The notes: generated by a model from the sequence alone, not told the origin. Numbered from the stretch's first letter, positions 32,045 through 46,000 are shown. The stretch is 64,000 nt of DNA from Siphonodentalium dalli (GCA_032622095.1 CP136069.1:160009043-160073042), one strand, 5' to 3'. Program-made: numbers and translations.

Positions 32045-32532
32045 GTATACAGTCCACCTTTAATCTTCAGCTATAACAAGCCACATTATGTAATATAGTA
32101 GATGATATATGAATTGCATCAAATCAGTTGATACACAACTAATTGGTCAAAATATGTCACATGGGACCCTCGTTGTGGCAGATGATCACTCACCTGTAGG
32201 GACAAATTAAGCAAGATTGATACCTAATGACAGGGCAAATTGGATATATGTCAGGGTAGATAATTCAACATGAGTGATCATGTGTTTCTATGGTCAACCT
32301 TAACATGAGAACTTCTTTGAAGGTGGTACACATGATCAGGACCATTATTGCTGGGGCATATATGTACCCTATAAAGCATTGTACACTTATATAAGTTATG
32401 GGCTATAAAGTATAACAACTCAGGAGGTCGGGTATGCCAGTGAAAGGGCAGAGGTGAGGAATTGCCCCTCCTGCCTCCACAACAAGGGGGTGGCAAGAAA
32501 TACCTCATATATCAGCTAACACAGCATTAATT

Positions 32533-32695
32533 GTTACAGTACTAGTAATGCCAGAAGTATATGACCCTTTAACCACAGCAGAGTCACCGAGAGCTTTCCG
32601 ATGAATGGCAGCAAGCCATATATCTGACTAAATCCTGAAAAATTTCCCATAATTCTGTTGCGGTTTAGGGGTGGATTATTTTGGACATTACTGTT
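32533..32695. mobile_element. TA palindromic MITE, degenerate copy
   Basis: AGTAATGCCAGAAG at the left, AGCTTTCCGATGAATGGCAG and GACTAAATCCTGAAAAATT inside, GGACATTACTG at the right. The left arm is mostly deleted. Confidence 0.7.
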
Positions 32696-33160
32696 AATTG
32701 TGCTGAGAGAAAAGTATATATATATTCCAGTAGTTTTATATGAGTTTGGTCTTGGAAATTGCATGCTTTAAAATGCTGTATGATTAATACAAACATTAAG
32801 TTCCATTGTGCTCATTTTGACCTTGGTTGCTGCAGGTGGCTACAATTCACCAAACCTCTAATTTGTGCCTCAAGCAGGAATCACTTTTGCCATCCTCGTG
32901 AATTAAGTTATTTCATTGTGATATTAATGTGGTATTTGTAATTGTCAATGTTCCTCTAAATCATAGAAAATTAAATGGATAGAAAATTCTTGTTTAAAAA
33001 AATTGTAATTTCAAACTTTTTATATAAACCAGAATGACAGAATCTAAATAAAAAAATATTTTCATAAATGTTACTGAAAAGACACCCTGAAAGCTGCTTT
33101 AAACTAACCTCAATCGTTGAAATAATAATATACTATTAAAACGACACCAAACCATACTAG

Positions 33161-33342
33161 TACAGTAATGCCCTAAATAATCGACTCCTTGACTACAGGA
33201 GAATTATGGGTAACTTTTCAGGATTTAGTCGGAAATATGGCTTGTTGCCATTCATCAGAAAGCCATATGTCCGACTAAATCCTGAAAAGTTACCCATAAT
33301 TCTGCTGTGGTTAAGGAGTCGATTATTTCGGGCATTACTGTA
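33161..33342. mobile_element. TA palindromic MITE, CAGTAATGCCC family
   Basis: TA (33161-33162), CAGTAATGCCCTAAATAATC to GATTATTTCGGGCATTACTG (33340), TA (33341-33342). The turn of the palindrome is shortened. Confidence 0.85.
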
Positions 33343-34112
33343 GGTAACCTAGAGTGAAATGAGTGGTTCGGGGGGCTAGCCCGGGATTGTCGGAAGGACC
33401 GAGTGGTCCTCCCCTTAATCCCTGGTAACCTAGAGGCTTTCCTACCTGTCTTATATCCAGTTACAGGTACCATATCATAGCAAGAAAACAACCTTTATCC
33501 TCAAGAGACCAACATCAAATGACCATTCAGGTGAAATTAAAGGTAATATGTCCAGGTGTGCACATGCCTTGAGGACCTGATTAGCTGTGCCCACAGGTGG
33601 AGTATTAAGTACTGATGATCACGACTCAGTGCTAACTGACTGGCTTCATTTTAATCCCATTCTGTCTATATGCTTATGATATGTAGAATGAGTACTCAGT
33701 TTTAACAACATGCTGTTAATTAGCACTACTCGTTTCCAGTTAATCCAGTTATTTAGGTCCAGTTAAAATCATGATTATACATAGTAAGCTTGAGGTTTAG
33801 AGATTAGAAATCTTATCGATTTTTATACAGTAATTTCATTAGACTTTTTTGGGTGGTTGAGTAATTGAACTAGATGAATTTTCATCATGAATTTCTTTAT
33901 AGTAATAATAACAATGATCAATATCCAAGTGTATTTCCCTTATCAGGTTTATAATCATATCACAAATGTACCAGAATAATAATCCAATTCTGAAAGTGAT
34001 TGATGAATACTTTCTAACAACAAGTCTTATTAGCCATAGTTAACTCATTTTTTAAGCACAATTTTTAATAATGAAACTAATGTTTCATCTTGGTTTTCTT
34101 TTGATTTGCTAT
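33343..34112. other. No gene recognised
   Basis: Unique-looking sequence. Several E-box (CAGGTG) and TAATTA motifs occur at 33535-33770, but no exon is supported. Confidence 0.4.
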
Positions 34113-34384
34113 TTAACCCCTTCTATCCTAAACACTCATTGACAAGTAGTTCCCTTATGAAATGTTCAGATAACAAGTTCAACAAAGGTTGTTAGTTGAA
34201 CTTATTATTTAAACATTTCCCACCAATGAATATGAATCATTCCACTGTTGTATTATCTTTTTTTCTGTCATGTTGTCTGATTTTATTACTTGAACACCCC
34301 TCCAAATGAATAATAGTAATAGACTGTTCCAATGTATACTTTTATAACTGAATGGGAGAATCCATTTAGTAACGAAAGGGTTAA
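34113..34384. mobile_element. TTAA element, CCCCTTCTATCCTAA subtype
   Basis: TTAA (34113-34116), CCCCTTCTATCC, the inner phrase GAACTTATTATTTAAACATT, TTAGTAACGAAAGGG and TTAA (34381-34384). It is a relative of 13474-13700 and of fragments at 57990-58071 and 58516-58620. Confidence 0.75.
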
Positions 34385-35529
34385 TAGTAATAAATATTGG
34401 TACAAGTTCAAGCTGATAATAAAAACAATTATATGTATGTGTAAGTCTAAATCTCATTGGAAAGTTGACACAAGTGGATCGGGATGTTGTACTGATCATC
34501 CATTTGCTGTAATCTGAGACAAAATTTTCGATAGTTGGAAATTTCACACCAACAAATAGGTTGGGATTGCTTATACATGTAATGTGTTTTTTAGATCAAG
34601 AGGTGAATATTTTTCTTTTCATTAAAATTTAATTGGTGTTAATTTAATACATATATATTTGGACCATTGTTTTCTTTTTTTGCATCAATTCAAAACTTTC
34701 CCAATGTAGGTCAAGAAGTTGGAAACAATGACTTACTAGTAGTCCCCGGGGAGAGGCATAGGTACACTTGAAATTTTGAAGTTGGACACCCCTGAACAGG
34801 CCTTATAATTCATAACATTTTTGCGAGAATCATATATAGCATTTTACAGCGAATCAGCTACTTATACGAGAATCAAACTAAGAATCATGATTCTGATTCT
34901 CATCACATTCTTAGTCCTGCTGAATGAACTTATGAAGTATATATAGCCACATCCCTGATGATACCACAAAAAGGAAATGAGGTGTCAGAGCACACAACAA
35001 CCTTAAATCTCTTGACTATGTGAAGAATTGCGAGGCATGACAACTACCAATATCGGAGCGATTAAAGTATGTCTAAACCACAGACGGTCAGTCGAAAGCA
35101 GCAATACATGAAGCTGAGGCGATTGGGTATTTGTGTTGATCGATCCCCAAAACCAACAAGAAGGCTGATTCACCAATAGGGTGAAAATACCCAGAGTTCC
35201 CTGTTGTTTGGTTTGCGTTGTTGGTCCAGACTGATTGATGTTTATTGGTGGATTGTAGATAAACATCAAAAGCAGGCAACAAACAGACTAACATAGCCTC
35301 AGATAGACATTATTGGTTCAAGATAGGCAGGGACTTACCATAGATAACAGTTTACTGGGAAGTTCAAGTATATCACCTGGCTGAGTAGTGAAAGTATACC
35401 TGTAGATGTCGAACAAGATTTCACTTTTTGGTAAAATTAGATTCCGACGAATCACCACCCTAGTATTTTGGAGGGATCCTGGCAACAGATTCACCGAATT
35501 TTGGGAGCCATTATCCATACATGTACATG
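34385..35529. other. No gene recognised
   Basis: No exon or known repeat could be supported. Confidence 0.4.
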
Positions 35530-35722
35530 TACAGTAATGCCCTAAATAATCGACTCCTGAACCACTGCAGTATTATTGGTAACTTTTCAGGATTTAGTCG
35601 GAAATATGGCTTGTTGAGAGCTTTCCGATGAATGGCAACAAGCCATATTTCCGTCTAAATCCTGAAAAGTTACCCATAATTCTGCTGTGGTTAAGGAGTC
35701 GATTATTTTGGGCATTACTGTA
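35530..35722. mobile_element. TA palindromic MITE, CAGTAATGCCC family
   Basis: TA, CAGTAATGCCCTAAATAATC (35532) to GATTATTTTGGGCATTACTG (35720), TA. One arm lacks the CCATTCATCGGAAAG block, giving an asymmetric turn. Confidence 0.85.
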
Positions 35723-35923
35723 TTTGAACCAAAACATATATCCTTAAATGGACATGGCTCATTCGAACTCCAAAATTATGAGTACATAATTTGGTAAAAG
35801 CTTTCTCAAAACATACAGATGCAGAATTTCAGAACCAATTCGTCGATTTAGCACTGAAAATACATGTATGTGTTTTGTTTCTTATATTTTTTGATAAATT
35901 TGAGATTATTTAGTCTATGTTGG

Positions 35924-36321
35924 TTAACCCTTTACCCAACAGAAGGGCCCTGTGCCAATGCATTCTCTTATATATGCGAGTCGACCATAGGTCGCCTCGC
36001 ATATATAAGAGAATGCATTGGCTTAACACATTAAAAATTATAAAATTGTTAAAGAATGTAAGAAAAAATGGTAAAGTGTTTAAAAAAGTTTGTTTTTAGG
36101 CCAATGCATTCTCTTATATATGCGAGGCGACCTATGGTCGACTCACATATATAAGAGAATGCATTGGCACAGGGCATAACTGTAACTATCACAATGTGGT
36201 CAAGGAGCCGGTTCCAATGATATCCATATTTGTATGTTTCTATTGAGACAGACCGAAGATATTTTAGGCTGTTGAAGCTTTATTTGGCCGGTTTTGGCCG
36301 GTTTGTTGGGTAAAGGGTTAA
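35924..36321. mobile_element. TTAA element, CCCTTTACCCAACA subtype, inverted
   Basis: TTAA (35924-35927), CCCTTTACCCAACAGAAGGG, two CATTCTCTTATATATGCGAG modules, CCGGTTTGTTGGGTAAAGGG and TTAA (36318-36321). It is in reverse orientation to the copies at 20061 and 24643. Confidence 0.88.
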
Positions 36322-36354
36322 AAAAAAACAGCGCTCTGAAACAGAATATAATCC

Positions 36355-36478
36355 TTAACCCTTTGTGTGCCAGGTCGATTTTTGTATCAACCCATATACC
36401 CTGTGCCAATGCATTCTCTTATATATGCGAGTCGACCATAGGTCGCCTCGCATATATAAGAGAATGTATTGGCCTAAC

Positions 36479-36511
<33 letters not shown>

Positions 36512-36599
36512 TTTTAATAATTTATTCTTATATTCTTTAACAGACTTATTTTGTAGGTTTAGGGCCGATGAGATCGGCCCCTGGCACTCAACGGGTTAA
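36355..36599. mobile_element. TTAA element, mosaic of two subtypes
   Basis: TTAA (36355-36358), CCCTTTGTGTGCCAGGTCGA as in the 31191 subtype, then the CATTCTCTTATATATGCGAG module of the other subtype, a T run of about 27, CCTGGCACTCAACGGG and TTAA (36596-36599). It combines ends of one subtype with the interior of another. Confidence 0.8.
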
Positions 36600-37127
36600 G
36601 TTATAAACAAAGTTCTGACAAATGTCTTGATTACATCAAATAGAATCTGGAATGTCCACAAAAAGGAAGCAAATTAATTCTGCAATACTCGCCTTCTGCT
36701 TATGAAACTCTACACATTCAAACATAAATGCCACCTAATCCTTGCCAAACAAACAGAAGAAATCCTTGAGTTATGATACTGATATCTCACAGCTGCAGAC
36801 CCACTGCCTTTGAAATTCAACCCTCCCTCCAGGGATGCGACTTTGTCAAACTCTCCTAACATCCAGATAGATTTCTCATGGCCAGATCATTGAAGGCCAA
36901 TTTTTCAATTTGGTTATTTTTGTGGAGATCAGGTATCACTGGTGTCAGATCCATAGAACAGATAAGTGGGTCAATTTTCAAAAGAAGTCTTGAAATTTGA
37001 TTAAAGATGAGTCCACTCAAGTGTCTGGGAGGTCATATGGATGAAAGTTATAGCCTATACAAACATCTTATATAAATACTAATGTTCTCCAATTCAAGAA
37101 GGTCCACAATAAATCTGGTCTCTTGTC

Positions 37128-37490
37128 TGTCATTTGCAGAATGAGGTCCCCAGAGGGTGATTTTAGTGACGCTATCCTGTAAAACGGGTTACCATCACCA
37201 TATTCACCCTCTGGGAACCTCATTCTTCCTAGGGTTCATCTTCTGGGAAGTATCTATAGTCTCAAATTAACATTGTTTTTACTAGTTACGTTTTCCCCTT
37301 CTGGCAGTTTCTGGGAAGTTTCTACATGTACATGCATATCCCCTAATTTGCAGAAGATAAAATGCATCACTAACTTCAACTGGAGAAATTCAATTGCATT
37401 TGAGGCCTAAGCAGAATGAGGTTCACAGAGGGTGAATTTGGTGATGCCGGGGACCTCATTCTGCAAATGACAAGACACACTATTTGCAGG
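37128..37490. mobile_element. MITE, GAATGAGGTCCCC family
   Basis: CTGTCATTTGCAGAATGAGG to GGGAACCTCATTC, a spacer with TCTGGGAAGTATCTATAG in reverse, then GCAGAATGAGGTTCACAGAG to CATTCTGCAAATGACAAGAC. It has two hairpin modules with a unique spacer. Confidence 0.75.
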
Positions 37491-37784
37491 CAGCTGGCTT
37501 GCCAATAATACTTAATCCATAATTAATTTAATGTAATTTGTCAGTGTATTATTGCAGGGAGAGGATGATATTCTAATTTGTCATAAATAACTTTGTTAAC
37601 AAATAAAATATGTTAACCATTCCAATGTGGCTTTTATCATATTCCCCTGGAGCTTCTCGGCTTTGACATAAGATTTTGCTGTGAATCTTTGTTAAGTACT
37701 CATCTCAATTACAGATGTTTTCACAATTTCCAAGGTGGTTAAGAACCCTACGTATGTATATCAGATGTGTCAAAGGAGATCAGA

Positions 37785-37942
37785 TACAGTAATACCTTAA
37801 ATAATCGACCACTTAACCACAGCAGAATTATGGGTAATTGATTTCCAATGAATGGCAACAAGCCATATTTCCGACTAAATCCTGAAAAATTATCCATAAT
37901 TCTGCTGTGGTTAAGGAGTCGATTATTTAGGGCATTACTATA
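37785..37942. mobile_element. TA palindromic MITE, internally deleted
   Basis: TA, CAGTAATACCTTAAATAATC (37787) to GATTATTTAGGGCATTACTA (37940), TA. The left arm is shortened. Confidence 0.8.
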
Positions 37943-40904
37943 TGTGTACCTCCATTTTGAGATTTTATTTGTTAATTTGAAAAACTTGCTGCTTGTATTT
38001 ACAATGTAAATATTTTTTATATAAAAGATTTGTAACTTTGCCAGTTTCACTAGAAGTCATGAAAGTTGTCTTGGAATTCAGGAGAGATATGTTTTTTTTA
38101 TTAATTTAATGGATGTACTTGGCCTAAAAAAACAACTTCTCAAATAGGCAGAGAATACTACATCAGAAGGATCCATGAAAAATGCCAAGCCTTACCGTTA
38201 ATAATTGACAGTATCTTATCGACAATTAACCTTGAAAGTTGTCATCCATCTGCAGCAGACATAACAATGATCCATTAAGACTCTTATTTTCAACATTTTG
38301 CATCAGGTGTTAAAGGTAAATTTTTTAACATGCACAAATTATGACATGCACTGGAAAACCTTTCAATAAATCATTATTGCTGGGAGTTTGAATGCCGCAT
38401 GCACCAAATCACCAGTGATTCACTACTAAGTCAGATTGCGAACAATAGAAATCATTGATCAATTTATCCCATGTGAAATGTCATGGGAATGAGAATGTAT
38501 TCCGTTGCAGTGAACTCATTTTCAAATATTACCTGCTTAATTGTTGTAATACATACAGGATGTCGCAGTTGTGTATAAAACTCCTGAATAATTTATATTA
38601 GACCAAAGAACAACGTTATCTTGTCAGTAGAGTGTGTATTGTCATATACATGTATATTAGACTTATCAACCACAATCGTAGGATATTAAAGGTCTGAAAA
38701 TTTATCATTTATCCACCTGGCATGTGTAGCTCTAAGATATTCTGAAGTCTGTTACATGTACTTTTGAAATGAATCTTTATTGCGTCCTCTTAGGGTGTAT
38801 AAAGGCAAGCCTATCTAGTAGGTGATGGACTAAATGTGATTAAAAATGTAATCATTATTTGCATACTTGAGCCATGTAATGAAGATAAATAATTTTGGCC
38901 TGATTATAATTCTGCATGCTACATGTATTTCATGTACTATTCAGATAGTATGTAATTTAATGATTATACTTTGGTATACAACACAAAAAAATTGGTATTA
39001 TTATTTTATTTTAGTAAAAAGATAAATAGTATTCGAACCATATAGAGCCTATGAAAAATAATTTATGACCCATTGGGAGCTCGCGTATTTGTGAAGTATG
39101 AACAGTGAATTGTGGATAATTTAATTTGAGTGCACATGCTCAGTATTCGTGTCTTTTGGAGAAATTGCCATTTTATCCAGTGAAAGATTGATGAACCAAC
39201 ATATTTTATATATGCCTAATAATATGATCTTGAAGGCATTACCATTTCTGACTATGGTTTTCTTGTATGACTATGAAAATCTGATTTGTGACATTCATTA
39301 AGTTTTGTATGTGATTGCTCCATAACATTTTGTCACTAGACATACATGTACATATGCCTTTTATTATGTAACATTTAACAAACTCAGAATCCAGAAGAGT
39401 GGACCACAAACAGATATAATGGACTGGAAATTAGTGGATTTTTTTGTTAGAGGTTATTTTCGGAATAAGAAACATCACTTCGTGACATAAACCACCTTCA
39501 TAGAAAGTATCTTACAAAGAAATTATATACCGGCAGTCAAAATGAAAGAACATATCCACTATGGAAGCTGAGGTAATTTCATAATCACATACATCAGACA
39601 TTCGGACACAGGTGCGTCATTACATTTGGGAATTGTAGCGAAAGCAGATACAATGTAGCTTCCTTGAATATATACATAAATAATACCATCAAGGAGCAAT
39701 ATAACACCTGTTAAAATACATCTGATTAGTCCTACCCACCAAAACCACAGGTAGTGTCCAGAAACATCCTGTTTTGAGCACAACTGTAAGGGGATAATGA
39801 TGGGTTATGGGGTTTTATTGTTGCTCTCCAGCCTTTGTTAGCAATGGTCAGATTGCCTTTTGAGAGAATACTTGAGTTACCGAGGGGCTAAAGTGTTCAA
39901 ATAGAAAACTCTGGGATTTAGCTGGTCACCTCTGCCCTATTGCAGGTTTAATAAGCCTGGACTATTTGCTCTAAAGCTTACGAGAATAATCGTTGGGAAA
40001 TGTTTTCCCAGCTTCATTAGTTTACTGTAATTGGACCCCTTTATCAAAATATCTCAATTTCACCACCAACATCATTTGCTCCCTGCAGAGCAAAGGTTTT
40101 CAAAACTCAACGGACAATTTTCTTTCATCTTTTCACCCCTATACGTTTGTGAATAACATAATTATACTTATTGTGGTCATCAAAGTTCAATGTAGAAGGA
40201 CAAGAGGGAAGATGGACAAAGAAGTGAGAGGTCAGTGACCTATTATGTATGGAACACAGTGTTGGTCTGGAGAGGTACATGTAGTATAAAACTTCTGACT
40301 ATCTGCCATGGAGAAACATATTCTGAGTTGATCGCATGTGTGCATTATGCCCCCCCCCCCAACCCATGAAGATAGACCAACACAAGCAAAAGCTAGCTTA
40401 AATAAATCACAGGTATACAATATGATAATAAGGTATCATTTAATTATCCAGAAGAATGTATAATTCTCAGCCTCCAGGTGTCCTAGAATTTTGATTCCGT
40501 GACCTCCATGTAAAAATTGCAAAAATGACAACTAGAGATAGAAAATAATTATCAGCTACAGAAAAATCACATTGAAAATTTTTATGTCTTGCCAGTACTG
40601 GTATCATGAACAGTGATGTTGTATGCTATGTCAGAAAGAACAGTCTGCTCTTTAGTGTAAACATATTTTTATTTCCAAATCCAAACAAATAACATAATAT
40701 ACATATGACACATATATGCAAAATAGAGAGTTAATGTATGGAAACGAGGATCAGACAACAAGCCCAAGGGCCTGATCTTTAATATAAACCATGCAATAAA
40801 ATGAGCAAGAGCGGCTGCTTGGTACTGCTTTTTGTATACAACATTCTGAATGGTAATGAGGCAATAATTTGAAGAATTATTATGCTCCCACAAATATATA
40901 CTAG
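37943..40904. other. No gene recognised
   Basis: A long AT-rich stretch without supported exon or repeat copies. A C10 run is at about 40350-40359. Confidence 0.4.
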
Positions 40905-41118
40905 TACAGTAATGCCCTAAGTAATCCACTCCTTAACCACAGCAGAATTATGGGTAACTTTTCAGGATTTAGTCGGAAATATGGCTTGTTGCCATTCATC
41001 GGAAAGCTCATGGGAGAGCTTTCCGATGAATGGCAACAAACCATATTTCTGACTAAATCCTGAAAGTTACCCATAATTCTGCTGTGTTAAGGAGTCGATT
41101 ACTTAGGGCATTACTGTA
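40905..41118. mobile_element. TA palindromic MITE, CAGTAATGCCC family, complete
   Basis: TA, CAGTAATGCCCTAAGTAATC (40907) to GATTACTTAGGGCATTACTG (41116), TA. It turns at GCTCATGGGAGAGC (about 41010). Confidence 0.88.
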
Positions 41119-41193
41119 CAGTAATAACCACTCTGTCTATTAAAGTCTCATTGGAGATACACAGCATCCAGTTGTGTGGACAAGTCTGAGTTT

Positions 41194-41640
41194 AGTGTGC
41201 CTGTCATTTGCAGAATGAGTTCCCCAGAGGGTGAATTTAGTGATGCTATCCCACATAACGGGATAGCGTCACTAATTTCACCCTCTGGGAACTTCATTAT
41301 GCATGGCCTCATCTGCTATGGGAGACATAAGACTCAGATTGAAGTTTCCAAATGGTGAATATTCTGATGTACACCCATTGGGAACCTTGATTATGCATTG
41401 TGTTGTCTGCCAATTTGGGGATATAGAGATTAGAGATTAGAGAAACTAAACAAAAAAAGAAATAGAATCTATGTGAAGAAGTTTCTATTTGTTAATAAAG
41501 ATACTTTCCAGAGAAGATGAGGCCTATACAGAATGAGGTCCCCAGAGGGTGAAGTTAGTGATGCTAGCCCATTATATGTGATAGCATCACTAAAAATTCA
41601 CCCTCTGGGGACCTCATTCTGCAACACTAAACTCAGGCTT
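41194..41640. mobile_element. MITE, GAATGAGGTCCCC family
   Basis: GTGTGCCTGTCATTTGCAGA to GGGAACTTCATTATGC, a spacer with GATACTTTCCAGAGAAGATG, then CAGAATGAGGTCCCCAGAGG to GGGGACCTCATTCTGC. It has the same two-module layout as the other long copies. Confidence 0.75.
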
Positions 41641-42469
41641 GGGTGTCGACTACCAACAAATTTTCAAAGCTCACCTCAAAAACTTTCCTGGCTGGTCAAC
41701 ACAATTTGTTTTGTAAAGACCTGTAACCTAATTAAAGATGTCCTTTGTTCAAGGGATTTGGGTTTCTAATGGATGGGTGAAGAAGGGAACCCCTGCATAA
41801 CCTACTACTAACCTGTGCAAGAAAATTAGTGATAGAAGGGTCATGCAAATTGGCAATTATATCCATGCACAGAAACTTGAAACAGCAGGTTGCATCACAA
41901 TTCACACCAAGAAGGACTCTCACACATTGAAATGAATGGAAACTGAGCCCCGGTCAGCCCTTGATGGTGGAGCGTTAAGTGGATAAGATCTTTTTCTCGG
42001 GATCTCTTTGTGAAGCCCCCAGGGTGAATACAGGTTAGGGATTGGGGGTTTCTAATAACTCCTAAATTTGATGGGCTTGGCTCCAGACGGGATTTAGTTT
42101 TTGATACAATATCAATGAATATTGCTGGGTTCAAAGGTGCAGCGCATTCCGCTTCTAATATATAATCCTATTAACATGATTATAATACTTTAATCAGATG
42201 CATAATGAGCTTATATGTCTGATACATTATTAGATGGCTGAAGGGGAATTCTAGTGGTAAATATAATAAGTCAATGCAATTTGCAGCAACAGGTTTTCTG
42301 GGACCATAATTCATTGCTGTACATGAATTAGTTTACCTATCAAAACTTATAATACAAGATGTGTTTTCACCTATTGTTTTAAAACATACTTCAAACTGCA
42401 TGATGTCTAAAATCAAATGTCACTCTTTGAACCAAAATGACCGGCTTTGTAGTTCGGGGTCTATGATCT

Positions 42470-43050
42470 GTTTTAAGCAACAAGTTGTCATAGATCATGC
42501 CATGAATATCTACTATGGCTAACGCCCGTAACGATCATATTCCACCAGTGCAAAACCTGGGAACTTTTTTAAGTTTGACAGAAAATCTTTTAAAGTTGAA
42601 AAAGTAAAGCAGGGAATATATTTCTTAGCTATTACCTGTTCCTTAATAATGTACTTCACTCTAGGTTAACATCCGAACTTGATTGCATGATTTAAGTGAA
42701 TTTGTGAGCGACTGATTTATATTGCTTACAATTTTTTGGAATTTTCTCCTGGGTAATTAAATTATTTCAATGTTTATTGCAATATAGGCTCACAAAAGTC
42801 ACAGAAAAGAATGCAATCTCAAGCTGCGACCACCCCTATAGTGAAGTAGATTATTGAGGAACAAGTATTAACAAAGAAATATATTCCCTACCTTGTTTGT
42901 TCATGTTATAAAGTTTCCTGTCAGAAGGGATCAGAACATCAAACAGTTCCCAGGTTTTGTACTGGTCGAATATGATCTCTACCGTAGTTAGCCAGAGTAG
43001 AGATTCATGGCATGATCTGCAAGTTGTCATAGAAGTTGCTGCTTCTCAAA
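42470..43050. mobile_element. About 580-bp element with 95-bp terminal inverted repeats (copy A)
   Basis: The left arm (AGTTGTCATAGATCATGCCA, TGGCTAACGCCCGTAACGAT, GTGCAAAACCTGGGAAC, 42483-42564) returns in reverse complement at 42946-43040. It has no coding capacity. Copy B is at 46765-47372. Confidence 0.8.
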
Positions 43051-46000
43051 AATACAAAGTAGATGCAAATCCGTTCGCCTTCTCGAGTTTAAGCAGGCCA
43101 ATTTTCGTATTACATTTGGGGTTTGTTTATACAATGTGTGCCATCAACCAATTTACATTTAATCTTTGCCGACGATCTGAGTTCAGATCAAATAATGGAT
43201 TCCGTGTGCTCCCGACAACACGGTGAATTCTCCTTACCAAAACATAACACGACCAACGGCGGCGGTCAAGAAATATGATTGCACTGATACCGACCATTAC
43301 CGAAACTTTTTTGAACAGGGCATGACTTGTATGGACACAAAATTCGCAAATAGAGATGTTCAACTTATTAGAGGTTATACACAGACCGAACACCATTCAT
43401 TGAAGGCAAGAAAAAAAACCCCACATATAGTCTACACGCGTGGAGCGTGGACAAACGGCAAAATATATTGAACTCTGAAACCTTTCCCAGATACAAAGAA
43501 CCGACAACATTGTTGTCATGTGTTCAAGGATACTACAGCTTACTCCCACCTTTCGGAAGACTTTCCCGCCAAAAAATAGCAGTCGATACTGGTCGATATA
43601 TTAAGTTCAAACAGCCTAATAATTCAAACTCCCAATTTTAATAGAATAGATCAGAATAGCAATCCGTGGCCATGGTGACAGATTGGTTAATCTTCCGTGA
43701 AGTCTAAACCACTCAAATGGGTGACCTATTTCTGTCAAAGACCTTGATTTACTAATTGTAAATTACATCAAGCTTTTTTTGTAACATTAAGTGTGGAAAT
43801 ACCCAAGCAAAATCGATTTTCGAGCGACTGATTTCGGTATCCATTTCACACGTGCGTCTTTTGTCGGCGGCCATAAAATGGGGACCTGGCGACAGGCTTC
43901 TACGCATTGTGTGAGAAGCATTACTTAGAATGTCTTATCGGATGCCTGATCCATCATCCCCGACATTAAACCAGGTCGTTCTCGTCGTCTGGACACCATA
44001 AAACCAGAATTACATTATAGACTGTTGCATATCTACCAAATATACGACCTTCCGCCGACCCCCGGGCGGTCACGTGGGTTAGTGCTCATTAACCTTATAC
44101 TTGTATATATGATAACAGAAAACTCACGAGAACCTCTTTCGTTCTTGGAATTTGGCTGGTTTTTAAATTTGGGGCATTGAAAAATCTAGCGACTTGAATA
44201 AGTTATAGATGTATAACATACACCAGAAGGAATTCCATAAAAGCTGCATGTCTACTATTATACATGTAGTTCCACCATTATATATCCTTGTTTAGAATAG
44301 TTCAATAGCTGTATTAATTTAGCATTAACATATTTTCAGGGAATAAATTGTACATGTGTTGGATGCCCACCCATTATGACTATATATGACTAGGGGTTGA
44401 GACAGGGTTTTAACATAGGATGGTAGCCTATTCTTATTGCATCAGTAGTTTTGGGGGATGGGTTAAAATATGAGCACCTAATTTCCAACTCACTAATGTT
44501 GGAATATTTTCAACTGATGACCACAATTTTGATAAAAATTAGACAAATATTGTTTTCTTAAATTAATTAGCTGTTTTGACTGGCTGAGAAGGAGGGAACA
44601 GCACACAAGTGTTGGAAATTTCCAAAATCACGCCTCACAGCCCCCTCCTAAGGTTGGAAAAAACAAATATAAGAAAATTTCAAACTATTGTTAGTGTGAA
44701 ATTTCCAACTAATATTGTATTTAATAGGTATGAAATTTACAACTTGAACAATTTTACCAAAGTTCGGGGGGGGGGGGGGGGGGTGCATATATAATATCCT
44801 ACATGTGTAGATATATCAAATTATTTTAAGTTCCCATCAAACATGGTCAAATGTAATGTAGAAAAAGAATTCATGTCACAAGGAACCAGATTTGTGTTTA
44901 TCTTTAATATAGTATCTGAATAAAAGTAAAGGCAGAGAGAGGAGAGTGTATGGACGAGAGGGAAGCGACCCCATTTTCAACAGACACTGACCATAGAATG
45001 TTATATTAATACCAAAAATAAAAGAAATCATAGATACATGTATAGCCATGGTACTTGGGAGAAATCCTTTGATTGTGTGGTTATAGGTTGTCATGCCATT
45101 TGTATAATTGTTTTGCCATTGTTGAGATATATTTAATGTTATAATTTCCTGGTAATAAACCACAACCATAAAAAATATTCTTTTGAATATTATATTCATA
45201 CGAGCATCACTTATCCAGTTTTACACCCTGCATTCAGGTTTGCTGAGGGTCATTTATGGGAGCAACATGCTACTGACCTTTAGCAACAACAATAAAAACA
45301 ATTTTATGGCCACTCATACAGCTGTTTTCAAAACACGACACAAACACTGTCATCCTTGCCAAGTAGTGAGGAATCAGTAGCTGCTCAGATGTTATAAATT
45401 AATCAAACATTGAAAGTTATAAATAAGTGATAAGTTTGTTTTTTAGTCTATACATTGCCAATGATATAAAATGCACCCTATATTTATCAATGCATACTAT
45501 TGCATAGATTGTTGATATACCAGTATTCATATTAAAATGGGGCCCCAGAGGGTTAAGAGTTTAACAGGGTAAAACCACACTTAAATAAATGGTAAGATCA
45601 TCATTAATCAGGCAGACTTTGGGACATTGTTTATAAACATGCTATAGATTTTGCCTTTTGTTTACATGTACATGTCATCAACTGAATCAGCAGAATCTCC
45701 TAACTGGGGCAATAAATGTAATTAGTGACATAACACTATGATAACAGTCAATATCAATATCCTTGTATCCTAAATTTCTCTGAACTGTAGAAAGCATATA
45801 AAATCTCAGAATCACTGTAAAGAGTCACTTGACTTTGCTGTCAGAGGATATCTCCTCATAAAAGTTTAAACACAAAAGAAATAATGGAAGTGTCAGTGGC
45901 CAAGTTGGGAGGGGGGGGGGGGGGATACATGTCGAGATTGTGGAAATAATGATAATACTGGTACATGTACATGATAACTGCTGAGCATAAAACTGGTATG

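Noticed and set aside
42957-43641. Cluster of short frames at 43.0-43.6 kb as a gene
   Set aside because: The first part is the inverted repeat of the element at 42470-43050. The rest has no domain, no consistent frame and no splice support.
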